Below are positions 1 through 7,655 of a stretch of 47,440 bases of DNA, piece after piece. The stretch's first letter is position 1; each line of letters starts with the position of its first letter. Position numbers and translations under genes: made by a program. Source of the DNA: a virus; IMG/VR virus record IMGVR_UViG_3300047157_000125, positions 1 through 47,440 of that record; one strand, 5' to 3'. The notes beneath the pieces are model-generated. The model was not told the origin of the DNA, did no database searches, and saw only the letters and a list, made by a program, of their open reading frames with translations.

Positions 1-105
1 CCAAGCAAGCCACTCGATAGGAACGTCACGGACTGGCAGACCCTTCCACCTTCCAAACTCCATCGGTGTTCCACTTGAGTATTTACTTCCCGCATGTATC
101 TTCAT
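1..105 (-). CDS. DUF3820-like small protein, N-terminal part (cut by window edge)
   Basis: Reading from an ATG at 103-105, the first 35 codons are visible before the window ends. Residues from about Met12 read MEFGRWKGLPVRDVPIEWL, which matches the start of the DUF3820 family pattern (small F-G-x-x-K-G, then V-x-D-V-P, then E/Y-x-L-x-W). The start is chosen because an AGGAGG Shine-Dalgarno sits nine bases upstream, within the end of the preceding gene; the 3' end of that gene overlaps this one by 23 bases. A shorter start at Met12 (61-63) is possible but has no good ribosome site. Members of the family are common in phages; their function is not established. The family call rests on one short motif. 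Confidence 0.5.
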   Translation of the reverse strand, partial: MKIHAGSKYSSGTPMEFGRWKGLPVRDVPIEWLAW

Positions 106-437
106 CGTCGTCTATCCTCCTTGCTCGTCTCTTGACCCAGCCATCGGAGTATCCGTCCTGAACACCCGACGCTACATCCCATTGCTCATCTTCGTGTATC
201 TTGAAGATTGCTTGACAGAATTTAATAACACCCTTCCTGTCCTCGTAGTGTATTGATTCAGGTAATTCAGTAAGCCATTCGATTACAACTGACCAGTACT
301 GGTGGTACACCTGCCTTCCACTGCACACTAATACAAACCCTGTGTTCTTGCCCCGGTAACAAGTACCTCTCAATAACTCGGTAACTCTGCTTAGTTTCAA
401 AATCAAAGATAACTGCCTCGCTCCAATCCACACCCAT
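83..437 (-). CDS. Unknown phage protein, about 117 aa, one frameshift
   Basis: The open frame at 83-496 is only partly right: its first 40 codons are an out-of-frame read. The true start is the ATG at 435-437, preceded by a strong AAGGAGG five bases away. From there the protein begins MGVDWSEAVIFDFETKQSYR, then loses frame at a run of four G (351-354 on the plus strand, as C). Removing one base of that run joins it to KNTGFVLVCSGRQVYHQYW and the rest of the open frame, and gives exactly 118 codons including the stop. The product is rich in aromatic and charged residues, with no signal peptide or membrane helix. I do not recognise the family. It lies downstream of the helicase and overlaps the DUF3820-like gene. 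Confidence 0.5.
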
Positions 438-496
438 CGTAACCTCCTTGTGTATAGACCCGGCCTAAGTGAGATAGGGTAACCTACCTCTGGCAA

Positions 497-671
497 CTTG
501 TGCCGGGAACCTTAGCAACCTTAGTAGTGGGAACATCTCACTTCGCCAGTACCGCCGGTTAGTATCTGGACTTCGTGTTGCATCGGAGTCACCCTCGGTA
601 TAGGGAGGATGGTTCTTTAGGCTCGGTGGTTTTGATAATGCTGATCCAACGAGAATGTCGCAGCAGTAATT
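497..671. other. Short non-coding gap with possible decayed small ORFs
   Basis: Between the helicase stop and the ribosome site of the next gene there is no open frame with a convincing start. A 20-codon minus-strand frame begins MQHEVQILTGGTGEV and ends quickly; one indel could extend it. Indels are common in this part of the window, so a small gene may be hidden here, but nothing can be called. Confidence 0.3.
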
Positions 672-2239
672 TCATTCGCCATTCTTACGACGTTGCAGTT
701 CTTTACGCAAGGCCGGAAAATAATTTGGGTGTTTGTTCGGTGACTTGCAGTTGTTCAACGTCCACTGAATGTATGACGAGGGAACCTTGAAGAACGGGCA
801 ACGCTTGTACTTACCCCACAGCATGACAGTGTACCTGCGTCCGCTCTCCACTGGCTCGGCATCTGCTAGGTGATCCCTCTCATAAGCCGTGACGTTGGCC
901 TCTACACGGATGTGCGCCCGCCTCTTGAGTTCCATGTCCTCTAAGGCTCGTTGCTCCTTTACGAGGGCAGCACGCTCCTCCTTGATGATGCTGTCTATCT
1001 CTGCCTTACTTGTAGTCTTTTTCTCTACACGCTTCCTAACCTTGTCCATCAACTTGTCGTCAAGGTTTGGGTAAAGTACATCGAGTGCGCACTTTAGGTC
1101 GTTGTGTCTTGATGAATCGGTTATGTCGTACACTTCAAAGAAAGGCTTTGGACTTGCCGCGATAGCAGCCCGTCTTTCTTCCGGCGTCTTACACTTCGCA
1201 ATGCAATTGCCGGGGAAGATTCTTGTCCCTCTTCCGAACTGCTGACAGTACAACTGAGCCGATGCGGTGCAGCGTGCAAGAAAAAGTTTTTGTACATGAG
1301 GTGCATCCCATCCGAGAGTTAGTATCCCCACGTTAACTATTACATCTGACTCGCCAGACATGAAGTCGCTCATGTGCATCTTGACTTCAGTCTCATCCAT
1401 GTTGGAGTGGACGATGCTCACTCGTATCTCCCTTGACCGCAGGTCAGTGGCAACAAGTTCGGCATGCTCAATGCTTGAAACAGAATACGACACTTGGCTT
1501 CTTGTCGTAATACTTCTCAACCATTGCACCAACGCCAGCAACAGACGCACGCTTCTTCATCAGCCTGTTTAGTTTCTCCTGATCGAAGTCTCCAAACGAT
1601 GCCTTGAACTTTGATAGGTCAAGGTCTTCTAGGACACACAGGTGCATCTTGCAATCAACAAGGTATCCTTCTTGACAAGCCTTCTGATAGTCATAGATAA
1701 ACGCTGGGCTTCCGTAGTGTTCTGTTAGGTCGATGCTTTTTTTTTGTAGGTGGTGAGGCTGTCATCCCACACACCTTCGCACCCCATGACCTGAACTCTT
1801 CCAGCATCTGCAAGGCAGCAGTCGAGAAGTTCATGTGAGACTCATCAACGATGATGAACTTAACTGCCTTGAGAAACTTCTTGTATCTTTCCTTTGACAT
1901 GAGGCTGGCATAGCAGGCGACAGTAATGTCTTCGTCGCTGTACATCTCAGCCATCTCAATGCCACACTCGATGCCACGCTGTCGCAAACGATTCGCAGAC
2001 TGGGTTACTAATTCCCTACGTGGTGTGATAAGTAACGATCCGCCGCCCCAATCCCGACGAAGCAGGAGTGCTGCAATCTCAGTCTTGCCAGTGCCGGTAG
2101 CGAGATAAGCACCGCATCTATCTGTGTCTTGCAGGCAACCCCATATGCTTTCGTCGGCCTCCATCTGATAGGGACGGGGATCGAAACTATCATCCGTGTC
2201 TACACAGTCATCTTCAATATCATCGAATAGCCAATTCAT
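672..2239 (-). CDS. SF2 DEAD/DEAH-type helicase (two frameshifts)
   Basis: An ATP-driven DNA or RNA helicase of superfamily 2, of the ResIII/UvsW type that phages use in recombination and replication-fork processing. Visible motifs: Q-motif-like RPYQ at residues 22-25, Walker A ATGTGKT at 47-53, motif Ia TPRREL at 72-77, motif II DESH at 132-135, motif III TAS at 160-162, and in the C-terminal half VGILTLGWDAP and motif VI QQFGRGTR. The gene is split by two one-base insertions: a run of nine T at 1737-1745 and a TTT at about 1482-1488. Removing one base at each place joins the N-terminal (1691-2239) and C-terminal (672-1550) open frames through a plausible linker (IDLTEHYGSPAFIYDYQKAC and on to KKPSVVFCSSIEHAELVA) and gives 522 codons including the stop. 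An AAGGGA site precedes the start. It lies downstream of the RecE-like and ERF-like genes, which fits a recombination module. Confidence 0.85.
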
Positions 2240-2276
2240 GACATCCCTTTCTTATCGCTTTGTACCAATCCTTGAG

Positions 2277-2735
2277 TTACTTGCTGCTATCCACCGGCTG
2301 CTCAACTGCTGCGGTGTCCAACTCTCCTTTCTTCTTTCTGCTTCCCCTCTTATTTCTTGTGGCGGCGGGTCGTGCCTTTCTCTTTTGACTAGCCCCTGCC
2401 TTTCCATTATCTCCATCAGTTGGTTGTGCGTCAGCGTCTTGCTTGTCAGCAGATGCTTCACTGTCTCCTTGTCCAACAAGTTTTTCACCAGAGTCCTCCG
2501 TGTCTTTCTGGATTAAATTGAAGTCACCAGTGATCATGCCTCGCAAGACATCGTAGTCACTGAATAACGAACGAACGTCGCCATCAAGCATAGCCAAGCA
2601 GTTCATGCTCTGCTCGTACTTCTCAACAGTAAGTTGTATCGGCTCGCCATTCTCTTGTTTGCAGAGAAGCGAACCGATCTGACCGCACAAAAGAAGACGC
2701 GACTTAATCTGTAGAACCTGATCTTGAGTCAACAT
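2277..2735 (-). CDS. Unknown protein with charged, disordered C-terminal tail
   Basis: A 152-aa product. Residues 1 to about 85 look like a folded helical domain (MLTQDQVLQIKSRLLLCGQI). From about residue 90 the sequence is low-complexity, rich in D, Q, K, A and R, with a strongly basic patch RKARPAATRNKRGSRKKKG near the end, typical of a flexible nucleic-acid-binding tail. It sits four bases after the ERF-like gene and 37 bases before the helicase, so it is probably co-transcribed with the recombination genes. A single-strand-binding or accessory role is possible but there is no motif to prove it. Confidence 0.7.
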   Translation of the reverse strand: MLTQDQVLQIKSRLLLCGQIGSLLCKQENGEPIQLTVEKYEQSMNCLAMLDGDVRSLFSDYDVLRGMITGDFNLIQKDTEDSGEKLVGQGDSEASADKQDADAQPTDGDNGKAGASQKRKARPAATRNKRGSRKKKGELDTAAVEQPVDSSK

Positions 2736-2738
2736 ACC

Positions 2739-3365
2739 CTACTCCTCCTTGGTAAACTTTCTCTCAACGATAGCCTTCAACTCTTTAAACGCATCAGGGT
2801 GCATAGTCCCTGCTGCAACATGATCCTCAACACGCTTTAGTATTCTTGCTGTGTCGCCCATTGTTTCCGCAAGGTGTACCTTCTGGGCAGCAGCCTTGAA
2901 GTTTGTATCCCACTCCTTGTTCTTGGCAGGTACGTCTTCCAGTTCCTCGGGCTGACTGTCCGGGTCGTCCTGCACTACAGGCTGTAACTGTGCATCGCCT
3001 AGTTCTTTTTGTGCCTGTGTCTTCCATGCCCTGTCGTCCATCAGGTCGTACCCATCCCTGACTACCAAGCAGGACTCCTTCCACTCCTCATCAAGACTAA
3101 GCACCGCTACACAGTATGTTCTGTCTTTATCGGAAACAAAGTCACACTCCCATGTCACGTTATGTTCCGCCAAGGGATTGACGATACACTTTCGGAACTC
3201 GTTCATAGACCAGTAGTGAAACTGTTCACCTCTTCGAGTTCCAACTTTGTCAAGGCTCATCACCTTAAAAGACTTGCGTGCCTTATTAATTGCAGCATTC
3301 AACTTCTTGACGCTAGCACTTTGACTACGAAGTATAGGGCTAAGTAGCCCACCTATCTGTGGCAT
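2739..3365 (-). CDS. ERF-like single-strand annealing protein (tentative)
   Basis: A 208-aa product. Residues 18-80 follow the ERF-superfamily pattern seen in phage annealing proteins: LNAAINKARKSFKVMSLDKV, then a short loop and FHYWSMNEFRKCIVNPLAEH, then NVTWECDF and YCVAVLSLDEEW. The central part (about 120-160) is acidic linker and the C-terminal 50 residues are helical and charged. Annealing proteins of this kind pair complementary single strands after a 5'-3' exonuclease has resected ends. The immediately upstream gene, one base away, encodes a RecE-like PD-(D/E)XK nuclease, which is the classic partner, and this context raises confidence. The canonical G-S-A-x-T-Y-x-R-R-Y segment is not evident, so a divergent or unrelated protein remains possible. 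Confidence 0.55.
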   Translation of the reverse strand: MPQIGGLLSPILRSQSASVKKLNAAINKARKSFKVMSLDKVGTRRGEQFHYWSMNEFRKCIVNPLAEHNVTWECDFVSDKDRTYCVAVLSLDEEWKESCLVVRDGYDLMDDRAWKTQAQKELGDAQLQPVVQDDPDSQPEELEDVPAKNKEWDTNFKAAAQKVHLAETMGDTARILKRVEDHVAAGTMHPDAFKELKAIVERKFTKEE

Positions 3366-3366
3366 T

Positions 3367-4203
3367 CTATTCTCCTTTCAAGAGATACGCAGGGAAAGCC
3401 AGTTCCGTAACGCCCTGCGATTCATATCGCTCCCAACAATCCCACTCCTTGCGAGACTGCAATTCATCTAACAAGTTCATACACTTGCTGTAGCCTTGTT
3501 GCAAGACCTGTTCAGGAAGTACGACTACGGCATTCTCATAAGGCCATATCGTACTGGTTACTATGAACCGCATGCGTTCAGTTCCCATCCCGATATTCAT
3601 TTGTGCATTCTGATACATAGCACTCTGCATATCGTAGCCCCACTTGAGGCAGGACTTGTACCAAGTGGCGATTGGATTATCATCACGGCATGTCTTCCAG
3701 TCATAGAACGCATCATGTGTCCTGCCATCTACCCTACAACGAACTGCATGGTTGTTCCACTTCCACCGTATATTGAACTCTGTGTCTTCAGTATCTGCCA
3801 ACAGCATCCTGACTTCAGAGTTTCTTAGCAAGGCTTCTGTCTGGTGTCGAAGTTTCTTATCGTCCGATGGTGATATCACAATGTCATCTGGGTCTTGGTC
3901 TTTTATCCAAGCGTCTGCTTTCTTTGACACTGCACCAGTGGCAGTACACAGAGAGAGCGGGACGACTTTAACAAGAGGCCAGAATGCTTCGCCTCCTATC
4001 TCTCCCCACATATGTAACAACGAACCATAAGACAAAGAAGTACTTTGCTTGGGAGGTGCAGTCTTTGCAATATGCCTCCAGTAAAAAGCAATAGGAGATT
4101 CACGTAATGCTTTCAGCATGCTGCATGAAGTCTCAGGCCACTGGTGATATGTGTCCGCCTCGGTGTGGCAGATAGTAGGCTCTTCGGCTAGGCTTGTGTG
4201 CAT
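3367..4203 (-). CDS. RecE-like PD-(D/E)XK exonuclease
   Basis: A 278-aa protein matching the exodeoxyribonuclease VIII/RecE-like PD-(D/E)XK family (the RecB-like nuclease fold). Visible signatures: the N-terminal SMLKALRESPIAFYW and LSYGSLLHMWGE (residues 58-68, with a metal-site His64), the core VRCRVDGRTHDAFYDWKT (residues 154-171) giving the catalytic D159, D168 and K170, and the downstream YDMQSAMYQNA (190-200), the Y-x-x-Q-x-x-x-Y motif. The family degrades one strand of duplex DNA from an end and leaves a 3' single strand for an annealing protein. The next gene looks like such a protein. D-W-K replaces the usual D-L/I-K, which is within the range for the family. Confidence 0.8.
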   Translation of the reverse strand: MHTSLAEEPTICHTEADTYHQWPETSCSMLKALRESPIAFYWRHIAKTAPPKQSTSLSYGSLLHMWGEIGGEAFWPLVKVVPLSLCTATGAVSKKADAWIKDQDPDDIVISPSDDKKLRHQTEALLRNSEVRMLLADTEDTEFNIRWKWNNHAVRCRVDGRTHDAFYDWKTCRDDNPIATWYKSCLKWGYDMQSAMYQNAQMNIGMGTERMRFIVTSTIWPYENAVVVLPEQVLQQGYSKCMNLLDELQSRKEWDCWERYESQGVTELAFPAYLLKGE

Positions 4204-4235
4204 TACGCAATTAGATTACAAGTTGTAGAAGACTG

Positions 4236-4715
4236 TCAAGTGGTGTCTTTCCAGTTCTTGCTGATCAGCAGTTTGGTAACATGCTGGCTGCTTCCGTGTA
4301 TCCAGATCGCAGGCTCCTCGCCATCTAGTTTATAGTAGTCTTCCAGCACAGTCTCGTGTGCTTTACAGAAACCCTTTAATCGATTCAGGTTAACTACTTT
4401 ATTTCTTTTAGCATACGACTCTTCGATCATAAAGTCGTCTGCCTCTAGTTGGATTACAATGTCAGGCGGTGGCAACTTCAACTGCTTCAACTTGCGTAGC
4501 AGACGGTAGCCGATCATTCCTTCGATGATGTAACCTTCGTCACCTGCTGCGTCTATCACACTATATAAAGCCTTAACGTGACCGTCGCCTAAGAACTTGT
4601 CTGTTCTATATATAGGGAGGTCAGCCGATTCACCTAGCACTGTGGCTACGTGGGTCTTACCTGATCCCGGTGGGCCTATGATGACGACTTTATTCTTGTC
4701 GTTTAGGTGAAGCAT
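4236..4715 (-). CDS. P-loop NTPase / kinase-like ATP-binding protein
   Basis: A 159-aa single-domain nucleotide-binding protein. The Walker A motif GPPGSGKT is at residues 14-21 after a hydrophobic strand (KVVIIG). A YIIEGMIGYRLLR segment and a DIVIQLEADD strand follow, as in adenylate-kinase-like or shikimate-kinase-like P-loop folds, and a lid-like basic helix (SYAKRNKVVNLNRL) is present. No helicase or AAA+ arginine finger is seen. The substrate cannot be told; small phage kinases and ATP-dependent packaging or metabolism proteins share this outline. It lies between the DUF6321-like gene and the nuclease gene, with a 32-base gap to the latter. Confidence 0.75.
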   Translation of the reverse strand: MLHLNDKNKVVIIGPPGSGKTHVATVLGESADLPIYRTDKFLGDGHVKALYSVIDAAGDEGYIIEGMIGYRLLRKLKQLKLPPPDIVIQLEADDFMIEESYAKRNKVVNLNRLKGFCKAHETVLEDYYKLDGEEPAIWIHGSSQHVTKLLISKNWKDTT

Positions 4716-4716
4716 G

Positions 4717-4995
4717 CTAGCACTTCCACTTCCGTAGGCTTTTGTTGATGCGGCTGTTCGGATCGTTAGCAGTTTTCTTTGAGGTCAACTTTTTCTTCAT
4801 GCCTTTCATCCGAGCGCAGAAGGACTTCTTTCGGCTGCCGCCTTCGGGCTGTGGTGCTTTCAAGTTAGCACCATGCTTCTTGTTGTACGACGCACGCCCC
4901 TTGGCATTCAGCCCGCCTTCAGGGTTCTTCCCTTCCTTGCGTGTCCATGCTGCTGTCTTTGCTTTGCGTACTCGGTCGCCAGACTTGTCGCTCAT
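4717..4995 (-). CDS. DUF6321-like basic protein
   Basis: A 92-aa, strongly basic protein. It matches the phage DUF6321 pattern closely: NPEGGLNAKGRASYNKKHGA near residue 25, then GSRKKSFCARMKGMKKKLTS and a closing DPNSRINKSLRKWKC. The conserved Cys-Ala-Arg-Met and terminal K-W-K-C are both present. The family's function is unknown; the charge suggests DNA binding, and members are found near late genes in many marine phages. Its ATG overlaps the stop of the preceding gene as ATGA. The opening GDRVRKAK is shared with the basic protein at 5861-6070. Confidence 0.75.
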   Translation of the reverse strand: MSDKSGDRVRKAKTAAWTRKEGKNPEGGLNAKGRASYNKKHGANLKAPQPEGGSRKKSFCARMKGMKKKLTSKKTANDPNSRINKSLRKWKC

Positions 4996-5558
4996 GTGTC
5001 TATGTTCATGTAGTTAATGTGTTGGATTTGCAAGTGGGACAATAGTTCTAGACTTCTCGTGAAGGCTTCGGTCGATGGTTGGAAATGACCGGAGTGGTTA
5101 TCGATGTACGATATAACTCCTTCTCTTGATACCATCAGTCGGCCTGCACCATATACAAACGTGTGTCCTTCCGATAACCAGTAATGCTTTTGTCCTAAAC
5201 GTAAGTCATGGTCTGGAGTAATAACATAATCTAGTAGTCCTTCGGATATATCATGCCCCCTGTAATCTCTTGCGTTGATTAAACTTATCCTGCCGTTTTC
5301 TATTTCGTAGTTAATCCCGCACGATTGTTCGTAAGCGACCGTGGCTCTGATGCCTATGCTGTACAAGGGATGCCGTGCAAATGGGTTTGGGCATATGGCA
5401 TACCGCTTGTGCTTTTGAATAAACTTGTTGCACTCATTCCAATCTGCATGTTCCTTTTCAGTGAAAGCAGTTTTGTCCATGTTCCTAAACACACCAAGAC
5501 TCAAGCCGCACGCTGGGTACAGTTTCAAGTAGTCATATATTTCTTGGTGTGTTATCAA
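4992..5558 (-). CDS. Unknown protein with SGHF motif
   Basis: A 188-aa soluble protein with no signal peptide or membrane helix. Its C-terminal third contains HTFVYGAGRLMVSREGVISY followed by IDNHSGHFQPS at about residues 151-161. An N-x-S-G-H-Y/F-x-P-S motif of this shape occurs in otherwise unrelated bacterial and phage proteins of unknown or effector-like function. I cannot assign a reaction. The N-terminal part includes a Cys-Pro-Asn-Pro segment and a likely helix. The gene is coupled to the DUF6321-like gene by an ATGA overlap. Confidence 0.7.
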   Translation of the reverse strand: MITHQEIYDYLKLYPACGLSLGVFRNMDKTAFTEKEHADWNECNKFIQKHKRYAICPNPFARHPLYSIGIRATVAYEQSCGINYEIENGRISLINARDYRGHDISEGLLDYVITPDHDLRLGQKHYWLSEGHTFVYGAGRLMVSREGVISYIDNHSGHFQPSTEAFTRSLELLSHLQIQHINYMNIDT

Positions 5559-5561
5559 TGA

Positions 5562-5864
5562 TTACTTTTCCTTTGCCTGTTCTTTGTGTAACCTCTTGGC
5601 GTACCGTGTTGCTTGGTGTGGTGTCGCAAACTTCCCAAGGTGTTTGCCTGTCTTGTGGTATCTATCAACTGCTTGCTGATCGCCTAGTATCTTGCCATCA
5701 GCAGCAGTAGGTACTAACACTTCCTTCCCGTCTTCGTTGAAAGACATGCTTAACACTGTTGCGTAACCACCATCAACAGGAATCTTTTCCCTGCCCTTCA
5801 GGTTTATATTTCCCGGCTCTCTTTTTCGTAGAGACTTAACAAGGTAAGGAATCATTCTGCTCAT
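5562..5864 (-). CDS. Conserved phage protein with EVLVPT and TGKHLGKF motifs
   Basis: A 100-aa product with the pattern YATVLSMSFNEDGKEVLVPT, then AVDRYHKTGKHLGKFATP and a closing YAKRLHKEQ. This arrangement (a strand pair on 'S-x-S-F..G-x-E-V-L-I-P-T', then 'Y..T-G-x-H-L-G-x-F', then 'A-x-x-Y-A..L-H..Q') recurs in many phage proteins, sometimes as a small stand-alone gene and sometimes as a module within large virion proteins. Function is not established. The start codon overlaps the stop of the gene upstream. Confidence 0.7.
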   Translation of the reverse strand: MSRMIPYLVKSLRKREPGNINLKGREKIPVDGGYATVLSMSFNEDGKEVLVPTAADGKILGDQQAVDRYHKTGKHLGKFATPHQATRYAKRLHKEQAKEK

Positions 5865-6070
5865 ACTGTAGTGTTCTTATTTTTAGATGGCTTCTTCTTT
5901 GCTGTCTTCGCTGACTTAATGAAGTCTGCCTTGGTAGGCGCACCCGCTGCCCCCGGCTTCTTCATCTTCTCGCCACTACCTGCGGCAATGCGTTTCTTCT
6001 TTTGGTTTATGTTGTAGTACAAGCCCTTCTTGGCCTTACGAACACCATCACCTTTTTTATCCTTTGCCAT
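5861..6070 (-). CDS. Small Lys-rich phage protein (GLYYNI family)
   Basis: A 69-aa, highly basic protein. The core KGLYYNINQKKKRIAAGSGE and the following MKKPGAAGAPTKADFIKSAK are typical of a small conserved phage family of unknown function. The N terminus has the GDGVRKAK motif also seen in the DUF6321-like protein 1 kb downstream. It is expected to be cytoplasmic or packaged with DNA, judged only from its charge. The gene sits between two late-type genes with single-digit spacing. Confidence 0.7.
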   Translation of the reverse strand: MAKDKKGDGVRKAKKGLYYNINQKKKRIAAGSGEKMKKPGAAGAPTKADFIKSAKTAKKKPSKNKNTTV

Positions 6071-6072
6071 TA

Positions 6073-6705
6073 TTAATACCTCCTACTTTGTTCGGCTATT
6101 GCTGCCATCCGTGTTGGCGAGTAGCCCGGTGCATCTCGCTGAGTCATTAGACTAGACAGTACGCCACCGTCGCCAATTGCATTGTCCATCGCATCGGCTG
6201 CTGTTATTCCAACTTGTATCGCATTGCCGTACTTGCTTCTTCCGAGTGGCAATGACTTTGTTGCAAGCCTTGTGTTTGCCATCTTGAATGGAGAGATCGG
6301 TGCGGTTGGTTTGGCTACATACTTACTGATAGCGGGCAGACCATCAGCGGCTGCCTTTACCTTGTCTACTGTTTCAATAGTTTTGTCTTTACCGCCACCA
6401 CCAAAGGCTTCGTTGATGTTGTTGTACGCAGTGCCTGCTGCCTGTGTCATCATTTCATCAACATCTACTGTGCCTGACATAACCTTTGGGGGTACTCCAA
6501 GCGTGCCGTACCTGCCATCGTCCTGTTCAATCTGTTTGGCAAACTCAGGGTTAGCAGCCAGTTTCTTTTCATATTCCTCTTGCCGCCTAGCATTGTCGAA
6601 GTTCAAAGCATCCACTGAATCAGTGGGCCTTGTTGCAGGCGTACCTCTTATCAACTCACCTAAAAAACTAATGTTGTTAGGTTTGTAGTTTTTGCTGCTT
6701 GGCAT
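6073..6705 (-). CDS. Unknown protein, 210 aa, probably virion-associated
   Basis: A product rich in Ala, Gly, Thr and Pro with short helical segments (for example ARRQEEYEKKLAANPEFAKQ). It has no membrane helix or recognisable domain. A TPRTP-type low-complexity character is shared with the neighbours. It belongs to the run of four small genes between the 1265-aa virion protein and the basic proteins, and its start overlaps the stop of the gene upstream by one base. A virion or assembly role is inferred from position only. Confidence 0.65.
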   Translation of the reverse strand: MPSSKNYKPNNISFLGELIRGTPATRPTDSVDALNFDNARRQEEYEKKLAANPEFAKQIEQDDGRYGTLGVPPKVMSGTVDVDEMMTQAAGTAYNNINEAFGGGGKDKTIETVDKVKAAADGLPAISKYVAKPTAPISPFKMANTRLATKSLPLGRSKYGNAIQVGITAADAMDNAIGDGGVLSSLMTQRDAPGYSPTRMAAIAEQSRRY

Positions 6706-6974
6706 CAGGGAGTCCTTGGAGTCATTGGAAGTTGATCAAGTTTTCTTAGAGGGTCATACTTGTTTTTCTCTTGATCGAACATCTGTTGAAACTGTTCCAT
6801 GCGATACCTGTCTAACGCAGGGTTTGGCTGCTGCTGTTGTTCCATCGGCATGCCTGCTCTGCCCATGCGTTCTTCTTCTGCCATAATATTCTCGCCATCA
6901 GTCAGTCCGCTGAGTGGACTCACTCCATTCATCATTCCGGGCATAGGCATCTGAGGTCTATTCTGCTGGTACAT
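6705..6974 (-). CDS. Small Met/Gln/Pro-rich protein
   Basis: An 89-aa product with a low-complexity start (MYQQNRPQMPMPGMMNGVSP) and a central glutamine run (MEQQQQPNP). The last 40 residues are a probable amphipathic helix ending in Pro/Thr. No domain is recognised. The composition resembles flexible virion-internal or linker proteins. It shares one base with the next gene, so translation is probably coupled. Confidence 0.6.
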   Translation of the reverse strand: MYQQNRPQMPMPGMMNGVSPLSGLTDGENIMAEEERMGRAGMPMEQQQQPNPALDRYRMEQFQQMFDQEKNKYDPLRKLDQLPMTPRTP

Positions 6975-6975
6975 T

Positions 6976-7236
6976 CTATCTCCTTGTTCCTAGTGGAAGT
7001 ACTGGTATCACGCCTTGGTCTAGTGCGACAGGGCGAACACCACTGCCAACCGATGGTATCTTTTGTTTGCCTGCACGTATCGAAGCATTGACTTGCGACT
7101 GCTGCTGTCTCTGCTGTGACTCGATCTGGTTTTGCGTAAACCGATAAACGTCTGGTGGCACATGCACACGGGGGTCGAGGGACATACCCGGCATGGGTGT
7201 CCAACTCTGCTTGACATGTCTTATTATGTTACTCAT
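6976..7236 (-). CDS. Small unknown protein, 86 aa
   Basis: The product begins MSNIIRHVKQSWTPMPGMSL and contains a glutamine-rich helix (QIESQQRQQQSQVN). No domain is recognised. An overlapping frame (6932-7204) on the same strand is longer in parts but Cys/Arg-rich and looks like a shadow. The tight spacing with neighbours on both sides (one base on one side, a four-base overlap on the other) supports this frame. Confidence 0.6.
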   Translation of the reverse strand: MSNIIRHVKQSWTPMPGMSLDPRVHVPPDVYRFTQNQIESQQRQQQSQVNASIRAGKQKIPSVGSGVRPVALDQGVIPVLPLGTRR

Positions 7237-7655
7237 CTCAATACCTTGACTACATTGCCGTTCGGGTCTTTACCAATAGCGAAACCCTGACCGCTCTGCT
7301 CATCAATGCCACTACTTACTGTCTTTATCCCACTCTGCATTGCTGATTGTACAGCAGGAACCGCTTGTTTCTGTACCATGTTTGTGGCTAGGGCAAGGGG
7401 AGTTGGTACAAACGGTGCAGCAATAGTTCCATCGTCCCTGATAAGAGACTTCATAGCCAGCAATTCCCTAGGCCCGCCGTTAGATAGTGCTGCTACACGC
7501 TCTGGGCTGTACACATCTTCCGGGTTCCCGCCTGCCGAAACATACTGGGCTTTGGTATGACTAGCCTCGTCATTCAACCTCCCATACTCAGGCCCGTATA
7601 GCGATTTGGCTAATCTGATAATGGCTGCTGTGCTTTGTTTTTCTGGATTAATCAT
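7233..7655 (-). CDS. Unknown protein, 140 aa
   Basis: A product with an N-terminal helical part (STAAIIRLAKSLYGPEYGRL) and a Gly/Ser/Gln-rich remainder ending in GFAIGKDPNGNVVKVLR. No domain or membrane helix is recognised. Its ATG overlaps the end of the 1265-aa gene by eight bases (ATGATTAA), which implies coupled translation and favours a role in the same particle. Confidence 0.65.
   Translation of the reverse strand: MINPEKQSTAAIIRLAKSLYGPEYGRLNDEASHTKAQYVSAGGNPEDVYSPERVAALSNGGPRELLAMKSLIRDDGTIAAPFVPTPLALATNMVQKQAVPAVQSAMQSGIKTVSSGIDEQSGQGFAIGKDPNGNVVKVLR

Noticed and set aside
39-82. Alternative later start for the DUF3820-like gene
   Set aside because: The earlier ATG at 103-105 has a well-placed Shine-Dalgarno; the later one has none.
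590-613. T7-promoter-like GTATAGGGAGG on the plus strand
   Set aside because: It points against all genes and lies in a damaged region; single chance match.
6182-6688. Plus-strand frame of 168 aa
   Set aside because: It is antisense to the 210-aa gene and has a shadow-like composition with no ribosome site.
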